Source: Eubacteriales Family XIII. Incertae Sedis bacterium (GTDB lineage: Bacteria; Bacillota; Clostridia; Peptostreptococcales; Anaerovoracaceae). From it: a DNA stretch of 13,203 nucleotides. This document shows positions 6,292 through 13,203 of this stretch, in pieces. The notes beneath the pieces were generated by a model. That model saw nothing but the letters and a program-made list of their open reading frames with translations. It was not told the DNA's origin and made no database searches. The stretch spans positions 1 through 13,203 of the forward strand of contig JAITTH010000133.1 of NCBI GenBank assembly GCA_031287295.1, given 5' to 3'. How positions within the stretch are numbered: the stretch's first letter is position 1; every line of letters begins with the position of its first letter. A program made the position numbers and the translations under genes.

Positions 6292-6320
6292 GAAAGCTAA
6301 GAATTGAGGACTGATCTAAA

Positions 6321-6770
6321 ATGAATCGTCGAACACGTACGAGAGAAACACTCATGCAACTCCTATATCAAATGACACTCCTGAATGATTTTTCGGAGAA
6401 TTCGGAGCAGGAATTCTTAGAAGAATGTGGGGATGAACTCGTATCGAAGTTGGATAAAGACTATTTCAATTTGGTTTTGTCGTTCGTGCGAAGCCACAGA
6501 GAAGAGCTCGATGCAGCCGTGACGGAGGCAAGTGACAACTGGAAAATCCAGCGGATCTCACGTGTGGATCTGGCAATTTTGAGACTTTCCATTGCGGAAA
6601 TTCTTTATGTGCCGGAGCTTCCTGTGAACGTATCGATTAACGAAGCCGTCGAAATGGCGAAACGCTTTGGCAGCGAAAAGAGTCCGCATTTTATCAATGG
6701 CATATTGGGAAAAATCGTCCGAAAACAAACCGATATGGACATTCGGAGGAATCTCAGAAACGAGGAATAA
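6321..6770 (+). CDS. nusB: Transcription antitermination factor NusB
   Basis: A 149-residue all-helical protein, typical NusB length. NusB pairs with NusE (ribosomal protein S10) on boxA RNA in the antitermination complex on rRNA operons. The family pattern is clear: RRTRTRETLMQLLYQM at the start, NWKIQRISRVDLAILRLSIAE in the middle and the C-terminal block VSINEAVEMAKRFGSEKSPH followed by FINGILGKIV. TTGAGGA at 6305-6311 is about 9 nt before ATG 6321. It is 29 nt after the Asp23 gene and 5 nt before xseA. In many Firmicutes folD stands between nusB and xseA; it is absent here. Confidence 0.97.
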   Translation: MNRRTRTRETLMQLLYQMTLLNDFSENSEQEFLEECGDELVSKLDKDYFNLVLSFVRSHREELDAAVTEASDNWKIQRISRVDLAILRLSIAEILYVPELPVNVSINEAVEMAKRFGSEKSPHFINGILGKIVRKQTDMDIRRNLRNEE

Positions 6771-6775
6771 GGCAC

Positions 6776-7987
6776 ATGGCGGGTAAACCTGTTCGTGTTA
6801 GCAGATTAAACAGTTATATTCGACGTGTTTTGCAGGCCGATCCGCTCTTGCTGAACCTGAGCGTGATTGGAGAAATTTCGAATTTCAAACATCACAGCAG
6901 CGGTCATGTCTACTTTACCTTGAAGGATGAAAGTTCGAAAATCAATTGTTTTCTGCCGTCGAATGTATATGCACAGGTGCCGTTGCGTCTTGAAGATGGA
7001 ATGGAAATCGTTGCCGATGGGTACATTAACGTCTATGAGAAAGGCGGTTACTACTCGTTTAGCATCCGTGGCATCCATGTTGAAGGAACCGGAAATCTTG
7101 CAGCGAATTTTGAAAAGTTGAAACAAGATCTTCGTAAGGAAGGGTTGTTCGATGCTTCTCATAAGAAAATACTACCAAAGTTCCCGCGACAGATTGCGAT
7201 CATCACCGCGTCAACCGGGGCTGCCATACAGGATATGCTCTCAATCATGACAGGAAAAAACGACTTCGTAAGGGTCTTGGTCTATTCGGTTCTTGTACAA
7301 GGACCGAACGCCGCAAAACAGAATGCTACGGCAGTAGAGACGATAAACCGAGACTTTCCCGAGACAGATTTGATGATCTTGGGGCGCGGAGGTGGTAGCA
7401 TTGAGGAACTTTGGGCGTATAATGAAGAGATACTGGCGCGTGCCATCTTTGCTTCGGAGATTCCGATCATTTCTGCTGTTGGGCATGAGACCGACGTGAC
7501 CATTGCCGATTTTGTCGCAGATGTTCGTGCGGAAACACCGACCGCAGCGGCACAGATGGCAGTTCCCGATACGGAAGAGCTTGCGGTAGAACTCGACATG
7601 CTTCGCAATGAATTGGATCTGCATATGACGCAACGCATTTCAGATGCCCGATATGCAATGAATTCGTTTCGGATGGAACAATTGCATAGGATTCTTTCCG
7701 GAAGATTGGCACTTGCGCGCAAGGAAGCAGAGGGGCAGATTCGTGAGATGCAACAGCGAACCCGGCAGATGGTGAAAGACGGATTTGCGAAAGCAGCGCA
7801 GCTTCATAGCAGCATTGAGGCACTCAATCCGATTGCGATTCTAAGCAGAGGCTATTCCGTGTTGCTGAATGCAGAAGGCAAAAATGTGCATTCCGTGAAA
7901 CAGCTTTCGAAAGGAAAAGAACTTTCAGCGGTTCTTTCAGACGGAAACGTATCCGTTATCGTTGATGCAATAGGGGGGAAGCAATGA
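6776..7987 (+). CDS. xseA: Exodeoxyribonuclease VII large subunit
   Basis: A 403-residue XseA. With XseB it forms exonuclease VII, which degrades single-stranded DNA from both ends without metal. The N-terminal OB-fold (about 5-100) includes VIGEISNFKHHSSGHVYFTLK (positions 30-50). The catalytic domain carries IITASTGAAIQD (142-153), GRGGGSIEELWAYNEE (203-218) and PIISAVGHETDVTIADFVAD (230-249) followed by RAETPTAAAQ. A long coiled-coil region (about 265-350), the XseB-binding part, leads to the C-terminal segment NPIAILSRGYSV. GAGGA at 6762-6766 precedes ATG 6776. The stop overlaps the xseB start by 4 nt (ATGA), fitting the fixed stoichiometry of the complex. Confidence 0.97.
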   Translation: MAGKPVRVSRLNSYIRRVLQADPLLLNLSVIGEISNFKHHSSGHVYFTLKDESSKINCFLPSNVYAQVPLRLEDGMEIVADGYINVYEKGGYYSFSIRGIHVEGTGNLAANFEKLKQDLRKEGLFDASHKKILPKFPRQIAIITASTGAAIQDMLSIMTGKNDFVRVLVYSVLVQGPNAAKQNATAVETINRDFPETDLMILGRGGGSIEELWAYNEEILARAIFASEIPIISAVGHETDVTIADFVADVRAETPTAAAQMAVPDTEELAVELDMLRNELDLHMTQRISDARYAMNSFRMEQLHRILSGRLALARKEAEGQIREMQQRTRQMVKDGFAKAAQLHSSIEALNPIAILSRGYSVLLNAEGKNVHSVKQLSKGKELSAVLSDGNVSVIVDAIGGKQ

Positions 7988-8205
7988 CTCAGAAAACAGA
8001 ACTCACATTTGAACAGGCAATGGACAAGCTTTTATCCGCATCCGAAAAACTGTCAAAGAAGGATGTCCCTTTGGAAAAAGCCATTGCCACCTACAAAGAG
8101 GGGATTGGCTATTACGATCTTTGTGTAAAAATTTTGAACGAGGCAGAGCAAACCATTGAGCAGATAGGCAAAAACGTCGAGGGAAAGGAGATCGAAAATG
8201 ATTGA
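7984..8205 (+). CDS. xseB: Exodeoxyribonuclease VII small subunit
   Basis: A 73-residue helical-hairpin protein of normal XseB length. The family sequence is visible as LTFEQAMDKLLSASEKL, then VPLEKAIATYKEGIGYYDLC and LNEAEQTIEQIG. It binds the coiled-coil of XseA and is required for active exonuclease VII. Its ATG overlaps the xseA stop as ATGA, with a G-rich site (GGGGGGAAG) about 5 nt upstream. Its own end overlaps the ispA start by 8 nt. Confidence 0.96.
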   Translation: MTQKTELTFEQAMDKLLSASEKLSKKDVPLEKAIATYKEGIGYYDLCVKILNEAEQTIEQIGKNVEGKEIEND

Positions 8206-9097
8206 GTATTCGGAATATCATCGCTTGAAGTACATTGTCGAAGAGCATCTTCTCGATTTTCTACCGGATGTTGACCGCAAAAGTATGACATTGTATGAAA
8301 GTGCAAAGTACAGTTTGAATGCACAGGGGAAGCGCATTCGACCGATTCTTCTTCTTGCAGCGTGCGAAATGGCGGGTGGCGATATTATGCAGGCGCTGCC
8401 GTTTGCGTGTGCCGTGGAATACATTCACAGCTATTCGCTGATCCACGACGACCTTCCTGCGATGGATGATGATGATTTGCGACGTGGTCTTCCGACGAAT
8501 CATGTGGTTTATGGAGAGGCAACCGCGATTTTGGCGGGGGACGCGCTCCTGAATGCCGCATACGAAGCCATGATAAAGGACATGCAGCTGTATTACGACC
8601 AACCGACTGCGTTGAAAAATCGTGTCAGTGCGTCCTATGTGATCGCAAAAGAATCCGGATGTCTGGGGCTTGTCGGCGGACAAATGGCGGATCTTGAGGC
8701 GGAAGGGAAGCAGGTTTCTCCCGAGCTGCTCGATTATATTCATGTGAATAAGACCGCTGCACTGATCGAGGCCAGCATTGTTGCCGGGGCTTATCTGGGC
8801 GGAGGTAACTCTGCGCTTGTTAGCGCGCTCCGCAATTACGCGGGAAACGTGGGGCTGGCTTTTCAGATTGCGGATGATATTTTGGATGTAGAGGGCGACG
8901 AGGTCGAGATTGGGAAGAAGACGCAACACGATATGTGCCATCACAAAGCCACCTACCCATCCGTTCATGGACTGGAAAAATCAAAAGAGCGCCTTGCGGC
9001 ACTTACAGACAGTGCCATAGCGGCTTTATCAGGGTATCGACAGTCGGGAGAATTTTTTGTCGAAATGGCGCGGTACCTTGCAAATCGGACAAAGTAG
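8198..9097 (+). CDS. ispA: Farnesyl-diphosphate synthase (polyprenyl synthetase family)
   Basis: A 299-residue trans-prenyltransferase that condenses isopentenyl diphosphate with dimethylallyl and geranyl diphosphates. The first aspartate-rich motif is DDLPAMDDDD (84-93), with the two-residue PA insertion typical of bacterial farnesyl-diphosphate synthase, preceded by YIHSYSLIH. The second is QIADDILDVEGD (223-234; D226, D227, D230). GKRIRP at 44-49 binds diphosphate, and KTAALIEA (185-192) is the usual lysine region. After the second motif the sequence reads GKKTQHDMCHHKATYPS, where many relatives have a G-S-D type loop; the lysine and aspartate are retained. AAAGGAG at 8184-8190 is 7 nt before ATG 8198. 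Product length cannot be proven from sequence; the position between xseB and dxs favours IspA. Confidence 0.95.
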   Translation: MIEYSEYHRLKYIVEEHLLDFLPDVDRKSMTLYESAKYSLNAQGKRIRPILLLAACEMAGGDIMQALPFACAVEYIHSYSLIHDDLPAMDDDDLRRGLPTNHVVYGEATAILAGDALLNAAYEAMIKDMQLYYDQPTALKNRVSASYVIAKESGCLGLVGGQMADLEAEGKQVSPELLDYIHVNKTAALIEASIVAGAYLGGGNSALVSALRNYAGNVGLAFQIADDILDVEGDEVEIGKKTQHDMCHHKATYPSVHGLEKSKERLAALTDSAIAALSGYRQSGEFFVEMARYLANRTK

Positions 9098-9120
9098 CTT
9101 ACGTAGAAAACAGAGGAAAA

Positions 9121-11019
9121 ATGACAAAAAAAAATCTGACAGAGTATGATTTCCCAAAAGAACTGAAGGGGATGACAGCGAATGAGTTGGACCTCCTCAC
9201 CTATGAGATCCGCGATTTTTTGATCGACATGGTCTCGAAAACGGGTGGTCATTTGGCACCCAATCTCGGTGTTGTGGAACTGACCATCGCCCTGCACCGT
9301 GTTTTCAATATTCCAAAGGACAAAATCGTATGGGATGTCGGGCATCAGGCATACATTCATAAGATTCTCACCGGGCGGGCGTCACAATTTCATACATTGC
9401 GCAAAAAAGATGGTCTTTCAGGGTTTCCGAAGCGCGATGAAAGTGATGCGGACGTTTTTGACAGCGGACATGCCAGCACATCGATTTCTGCTGCGATGGG
9501 ACTTGCGGAAGCACGCGACATTCGAGGTGGCAAAGAGCATGTGATCGCCGTGATCGGCGATGGGGCAATGACAGGCGGCGCGGCGTTTGAAGGCATCAAC
9601 AACGCGGGTATCCGTCAAACGCGACTGATCGTTGTGCTCAACGATAATGAAATGTCCATCTCGCATAACATCGGGAGTCTGTCGCAGCATCTTCGACGGC
9701 TTCGAATCTCAAAAACCTATCAAAATGCGAAGGATACGGTAAAGAAAAATATCATAAAAATTCCCGCTTTTGGCGACACGTTATATCGTGGATTGGGGCA
9801 CACAAAAGACCTCATACATTATGCGGTGATTTCGGAGTGTATTTTTGAGGCACTTGGTTTTGACTATTACGGACCCGTGGATGGACATGATTTGCCACAG
9901 CTTTTGCGTGTTTTTGAAACTTCCAAACGTTTTGAAAAGCCGACGCTGATTCATGTCGTTACGAAAAAAGGAAAAGGGTATCGGAATGCGGAACTCAATC
10001 CTCAAAAGTTTCATGGCATTAATGCGTTTGATCCTGAAACCGGTTTGGAGATTCATGCATCGAAAGGTGCTTCCTATTCAAAAATTGCGGGTGAGAAGCT
10101 CCTACAACTTGCGGAAGCCGACGAGAACATTACCGCAATCACAGCCGCGATGATGGACGGAACCGGTCTTGGTGGTTTCGCGAAGCGCTTCCCAAATCGA
10201 TTTTTTGACGTTGGCATTGCAGAACAGCATGCCGTGACCTTTGCGGCTGGGTTGGCTCTTGGTGGGCGCAAGCCGTTTGTTTGCATCTATTCCAGCTTTT
10301 TGCAGCGTGCATACGATCAGCTGCTCATCGATATTTCAATGCAGAAGCTCCCGGTGGTTTTTCTCATTGATCGCGCCGGGAATGTCGGGCCGGATGGGGA
10401 GACGCACCACGGTGTATTTGATCTTTCGTATCTGTCTACGCTCCCGAATTTTCTTGTGTTGGCACCATCGGATGGGGAAGAACTTCGAAAGATGATCACC
10501 TTTGCTGCGGGGTATTGCGAGGGTCCGGTCGCCATTCGCTATCCGCGTGGGGAGGCTTCGCCGGTTGTTGCGATGGGTGGAAAATCCGCGGTGAACGATG
10601 GGGATGCGGTGCAGGAAACGGAAATGCGCAGTCGTGTTTTGAAACGTGGAAAAGATGCGGAGATTTGGACGGTTGGTCCGATGGCATCCATGGGGATTGA
10701 GGCAAGTAAGCTCCTTAAAAAAGAGAATATTTCGGTGAAGGTTGTTGATGCGCGCTGTGTGAAACCATTCGATACGGTTGCCTTGAAAAATGTGGCGAAA
10801 CGGGGTGTTCCCATTCTCACGTTGGAAGATAATGTTCGCGCAGGTGGTTTTGGCTCGCAGGTTCAGACCTTCTTTATGCAAAACAACTACAAAAACGCAG
10901 TATACACGCTCGCATGGCCGGACGAATTTGTGCCGCAAGGAGCTACGCCGGAAATGATGCGGGAATACGGACTTACCGCGGAAAACGTCGCCGAGCAGAT
11001 CAAGCGCCTGTTAAAATGA
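9121..11019 (+). CDS. dxs: 1-deoxy-D-xylulose-5-phosphate synthase
   Basis: A 632-residue thiamine-diphosphate enzyme that joins pyruvate and glyceraldehyde 3-phosphate, the first step of the MEP isoprenoid pathway. Domain I holds H44 (GGHLAPNLG), H75 in DVGHQAY and the cofactor motif GDGAMTGG (146-153) with the paired asparagines N160 and N161. Domain II carries the catalytic glutamate E368 in VGIAEQHAVTFAAG and DRAGNVGPDGETHHG (417-431). The transketolase C-terminal domain follows, with VVDARCVKPFD and LTLEDNVRAGGFGS. ATG 9121 gives the family start; the frame stays open upstream into ispA but contains no start close by. AGAGGA at 9112-9117 is only 3-4 nt from ATG, a tight spacing. It is 23 nt after ispA, and its TGA overlaps the tlyA ATG by 4 nt. 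Confidence 0.97.
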   Translation: MTKKNLTEYDFPKELKGMTANELDLLTYEIRDFLIDMVSKTGGHLAPNLGVVELTIALHRVFNIPKDKIVWDVGHQAYIHKILTGRASQFHTLRKKDGLSGFPKRDESDADVFDSGHASTSISAAMGLAEARDIRGGKEHVIAVIGDGAMTGGAAFEGINNAGIRQTRLIVVLNDNEMSISHNIGSLSQHLRRLRISKTYQNAKDTVKKNIIKIPAFGDTLYRGLGHTKDLIHYAVISECIFEALGFDYYGPVDGHDLPQLLRVFETSKRFEKPTLIHVVTKKGKGYRNAELNPQKFHGINAFDPETGLEIHASKGASYSKIAGEKLLQLAEADENITAITAAMMDGTGLGGFAKRFPNRFFDVGIAEQHAVTFAAGLALGGRKPFVCIYSSFLQRAYDQLLIDISMQKLPVVFLIDRAGNVGPDGETHHGVFDLSYLSTLPNFLVLAPSDGEELRKMITFAAGYCEGPVAIRYPRGEASPVVAMGGKSAVNDGDAVQETEMRSRVLKRGKDAEIWTVGPMASMGIEASKLLKKENISVKVVDARCVKPFDTVALKNVAKRGVPILTLEDNVRAGGFGSQVQTFFMQNNYKNAVYTLAWPDEFVPQGATPEMMREYGLTAENVAEQIKRLLK

Positions 11020-11759
11020 AAAAGCGTTTGGATGTGCTTATGGCGGAAAAGGGGCTGGTTCCGTCGAGGGAAAAAGCGCAAGCCGTCATCATGGCGGGAG
11101 AAGTTGCCGTTAACGGTGTGCGCGAATTGAAGGCGGGAACCCAGGTTCACGAAGATGTTACGATAGAGATTACAGGGGATGGATTACGTTACGTAAGCCG
11201 GGGCGGATTGAAGCTCGAAAAGGCAGTAAACGAGTGGAACATTGAGCTCGAAGGCAAGGTCTGTATGGACATCGGCGCATCTACGGGCGGATTTACAGAT
11301 TTGATGTTGAAAGCCGGGGCAAAGCGGGTCTACGCCGTGGATGTCGGATATGGGCAGCTCGATTGGAATTTGCGAAACGATGCGCGGGTTGTCAATATGG
11401 AGCGCACGAACATTCGTTATCTCGATCCTGCACAGATTGAAGAGAAACCGGAGTTCATTTCCATCGACGTTTCCTTTATTTCTTTAAAGCTCGTGCTGCC
11501 GACGGCCGAAAAGCTGTTGCAACCGCAGGGGCAGATCGTTGCGCTCATCAAACCTCAGTTTGAGGCGGAACGTGCGGAAGTGGGGAAGAAGGGCATTGTT
11601 CGCGATGAAAAAATTCATCGTGCCGTGATCGAAAAGGTACGTGGTTATGCCGAGGCAAACGGGCTTGTTGTAACCAATGTGACGCCATCACCGATTACCG
11701 GGGCAAAGGGCAATGTCGAGTTTTTGTCGCAGATGAAGAAACAAATCAAAGAGGATTGA
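11016..11759 (+). CDS. tlyA: TlyA family rRNA (cytidine-2'-O)-methyltransferase
   Basis: A 247-residue TlyA/YqxC protein. An N-terminal S4 RNA-binding domain (about 1-60) leads to an FtsJ-like methyltransferase with the SAM motif MDIGASTGGFTD (84-95). The K-D-K-E set of this family is present: K66 (RGGLKLEKA), D151 (IDVSF), K179 (IKPQFE) and E235 (NVEFL), each exactly three lower than the tetrad known in Mycobacterium tuberculosis TlyA. The mycobacterial enzyme methylates 16S C1409 and 23S C1920, affecting capreomycin sensitivity; relatives with a short N-terminus may modify only 23S, and this protein starts with the short form MKKRLDVLM. The protein is somewhat short at its C-terminus. Its ATG overlaps the dxs stop (ATGA). 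In many Firmicutes nadK, argR and recN follow; here mutS does. Confidence 0.95.
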   Translation: MKKRLDVLMAEKGLVPSREKAQAVIMAGEVAVNGVRELKAGTQVHEDVTIEITGDGLRYVSRGGLKLEKAVNEWNIELEGKVCMDIGASTGGFTDLMLKAGAKRVYAVDVGYGQLDWNLRNDARVVNMERTNIRYLDPAQIEEKPEFISIDVSFISLKLVLPTAEKLLQPQGQIVALIKPQFEAERAEVGKKGIVRDEKIHRAVIEKVRGYAEANGLVVTNVTPSPITGAKGNVEFLSQMKKQIKED

Positions 11760-11769
11760 TATAGAAAAA

Positions 11770-13203
11770 ATGACAAATAAGCTAGCGGAACAACAGATAT
11801 CCTTTATCGAAGATCTGGGTGCGCAAGGACGTGCGCGTCTTACGCCGATGATGAGGCAATACCTGGAAATAAAGGACGCGCATCAAGATTGTATTTTGTT
11901 TTTTCGTCTCGGAGATTTTTACGAGATGTTCTTTGACGATGCGCTTGAGGCATCGAAAGCACTTGAAATTACACTCACGAAAAAGAATTGCGGAATCGAT
12001 GGAAACCGTGCGCCCATGTGTGGCGTACCGTTCCAAAGTGCGGAGACCTATATCGCACGCCTTGTGGAGAAGGGGTATAAGGTTGCCATCTGTGAACAAA
12101 CGGAAGATCCTCTCTTAGCGAAGGGACTTGTGAATCGGGAAGTCGTGCGCATCGTAACCCCCGGAACACTCACCGGCGACCTGATGCTCAAAGCCGAGGA
12201 AAACAATTATCTGGCCTCTGTATTTGTAGGGAAAAGCGACATTGGGCTCGCCTGGACGGATATTTCTACGGGTGATCTGTTTACGGCAGAGCTGCGTGTT
12301 TCCGATATCGATACGCTGATGAATGAATTGACGCGGATTTCGCCATCGGAAGTGCTGTTTTTTGAGGAAACGCCGGGTTCTGAGATCGGTACTATGATTG
12401 ACGAAAATATGGATCTTCCGAAAACCGAACTTCCCGCATCGGAATATACGCAGGAGACGGGGTTACGCCTGCTTCGTCAGGTGATGAAAATCGAAAACCC
12501 GAAGAGTCTTGGGCTTGAATCGGACAGCTGTTCGCTCGCGGCACTTTTTGGGCTGGTTTCCTATCTTGAAAAAACGCAGAAGCAACAGTTGGGTCACATG
12601 AAACCCTTGTTGGCGTACAATTTTACGGACCATATGAGGCTTGATCGTGCAAGCATTCGCAATCTGGAACTTACCGAGTCGATTCTTGGCAAGGACACAG
12701 AGGGGTCTCTGCTTGGCGTGCTCGATAAAACCCACACGGCAATGGGTGGGCGACTGCTAAAAAAATGGATCAAGGAACCTTTGACGCATACGGACAGGAT
12801 ACAGGAACGCCTATTTGCGGTGGAATTCCTCTATGAAGAGGTGCTGATTCGAAACAACTTAAAAACGCATTTGAAGGCGATCTACGACCTCGAAAGGCTC
12901 GTTTTTCGCGTGTCTTGTGGAAATGCAAACGGGCGTGATTTGATCGCCCTGAAGAACAGTGTATCGGTGCTGCCGGAGATTAAGAACGATTTGTTGGTGG
13001 CGGACGATTGTTTGCTGCTTCAGGAATTGAACGAAAAAATTGCCGATTTGGAGGAAATCCGGTCGCTCATCGAGGCTGCAATAGAGGACGAGCCCCCGTT
13101 TACGGTACGTGAGGGTGGGCTCATCAAAGCCGGTTATTCGCAGGAGCTTGACGATCTGAAATCTTCGATCGCATCGGGTCAGGAATGGATTGCAAACTTA
13201 GAA
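11770..13203 (+). CDS. mutS: DNA mismatch repair protein MutS (5' part, cut by window end)
   Basis: The first 478 codons of MutS, open to the right edge. MutS recognises mismatches and recruits MutL. The mismatch-reading motif GDFYEMF gives F50 and E52, equivalent to F36 and E38 of E. coli. Domain I covers about 27-135 (TPMMRQYLEIK to VVRIVTPGTL), the connector about 145-265, and the core begins at LRLDRASIRNLELTES (about 289-304) with MGGRLLKKWIKEPL (325-338). The last visible residues VREGGLIKAGYSQELDDL lie in the lever/clamp region; the ATPase domain would lie beyond the window. The N-terminus is about 14 residues longer than in E. coli. AAAGAGGA at 11748-11755, inside the end of tlyA, is 14 nt from ATG 11770, a long spacing, but no other start lies in frame nearby. 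It begins 10 nt after tlyA. Confidence 0.97.
   Translation, partial: MTNKLAEQQISFIEDLGAQGRARLTPMMRQYLEIKDAHQDCILFFRLGDFYEMFFDDALEASKALEITLTKKNCGIDGNRAPMCGVPFQSAETYIARLVEKGYKVAICEQTEDPLLAKGLVNREVVRIVTPGTLTGDLMLKAEENNYLASVFVGKSDIGLAWTDISTGDLFTAELRVSDIDTLMNELTRISPSEVLFFEETPGSEIGTMIDENMDLPKTELPASEYTQETGLRLLRQVMKIENPKSLGLESDSCSLAALFGLVSYLEKTQKQQLGHMKPLLAYNFTDHMRLDRASIRNLELTESILGKDTEGSLLGVLDKTHTAMGGRLLKKWIKEPLTHTDRIQERLFAVEFLYEEVLIRNNLKTHLKAIYDLERLVFRVSCGNANGRDLIALKNSVSVLPEIKNDLLVADDCLLLQELNEKIADLEEIRSLIEAAIEDEPPFTVREGGLIKAGYSQELDDLKSSIASGQEWIANLE

Noticed and set aside
8261..8968. A 235-codon open frame on the minus strand
   Set aside because: It lies entirely inside ispA, whose motifs are unambiguous, and has no ribosome binding site or recognisable family pattern. 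It is a by-product of codon bias.
8935..9120. An N-terminal extension of dxs by 62 codons
   Set aside because: It would overlap 163 bases of ispA, has no conserved sequence, and the family start fits ATG 9121 with a ribosome binding site.
10336..10938. A 200-codon open frame on the minus strand
   Set aside because: It is antisense to the well-conserved C-terminal half of dxs and shows no family features of its own.
10914..11015. An N-terminal extension of tlyA by 34 codons
   Set aside because: It overlaps dxs; ATG 11016 gives the family start MKKRLDVLM and the standard ATGA overlap.
1..13203. CRISPR array, tRNA, rRNA, prophage or defence genes
   Set aside because: No regularly spaced repeats, cloverleaf patterns or relevant protein families were seen; nearly all of the window is accounted for by housekeeping genes.

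Overview
This is a gene-dense stretch of a low-to-moderate GC Bacillota (Firmicutes) chromosome. Every recognisable gene lies on the + strand with strong purine-rich ribosome binding sites and gaps of a few bases or 1-14 nt overlaps. The block Asp23 - nusB - xseA - xseB - ispA - dxs - tlyA and the pairs M24 peptidase - efp and mltG - U32 are Firmicutes-typical arrangements. The spoIIIA genes that sit near efp in spore formers such as Bacillus subtilis are absent here, so a non-sporulating lineage is possible (Negativicutes-like order is one option), but the sequence alone does not fix the genus.

Layout. Bases 1-66 may hold the last codons of an upstream gene. Bases 67-376 are non-coding, with a candidate sigma-A promoter and a perfect-stem hairpin just before the first ribosome binding site. 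Bases 377-4333 form a first gene cluster: YlbF-family protein, a single-domain M24 (Xaa-Pro-type) aminopeptidase, elongation factor P, the cell-wall lytic transglycosylase MltG and a U32-family (TrhP/YegQ-like) tRNA hydroxylation protein. Bases 4334-4607 are non-coding and contain a 144-bp imperfect palindrome that looks like a small non-autonomous mobile element (MITE) flanked by TAA on both sides, one copy being the stop codon of the U32 gene, followed by a candidate promoter. Bases 4608-13203 are a second, nine-gene cluster: CNNM/CBS (TlyC/CorC-like) membrane protein, Asp23/Gls24 protein, NusB, both subunits of exonuclease VII, farnesyl-diphosphate synthase, DXP synthase, TlyA rRNA methyltransferase, and the 5' 478 codons of mutS, which runs off the right edge.

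How the genes fit together. The first cluster covers translation and RNA maintenance (EF-P, tRNA wobble-base hydroxylation, possibly RNase Y control through YlbF), dipeptide turnover and peptidoglycan chain termination. The second joins transcription antitermination (NusB), DNA repair (XseAB, MutS), ribosome modification (TlyA), and the first committed step of the MEP pathway plus prenyl chain elongation (Dxs, IspA), which supplies undecaprenyl carrier and quinones. This is housekeeping DNA. I found no defence system, prophage, CRISPR array, tRNA or rRNA gene. The items most worth a second look are the palindromic element at 4334-4477, the N-terminally reduced M24 peptidase, and the operon rearrangement that places mutS directly after tlyA.
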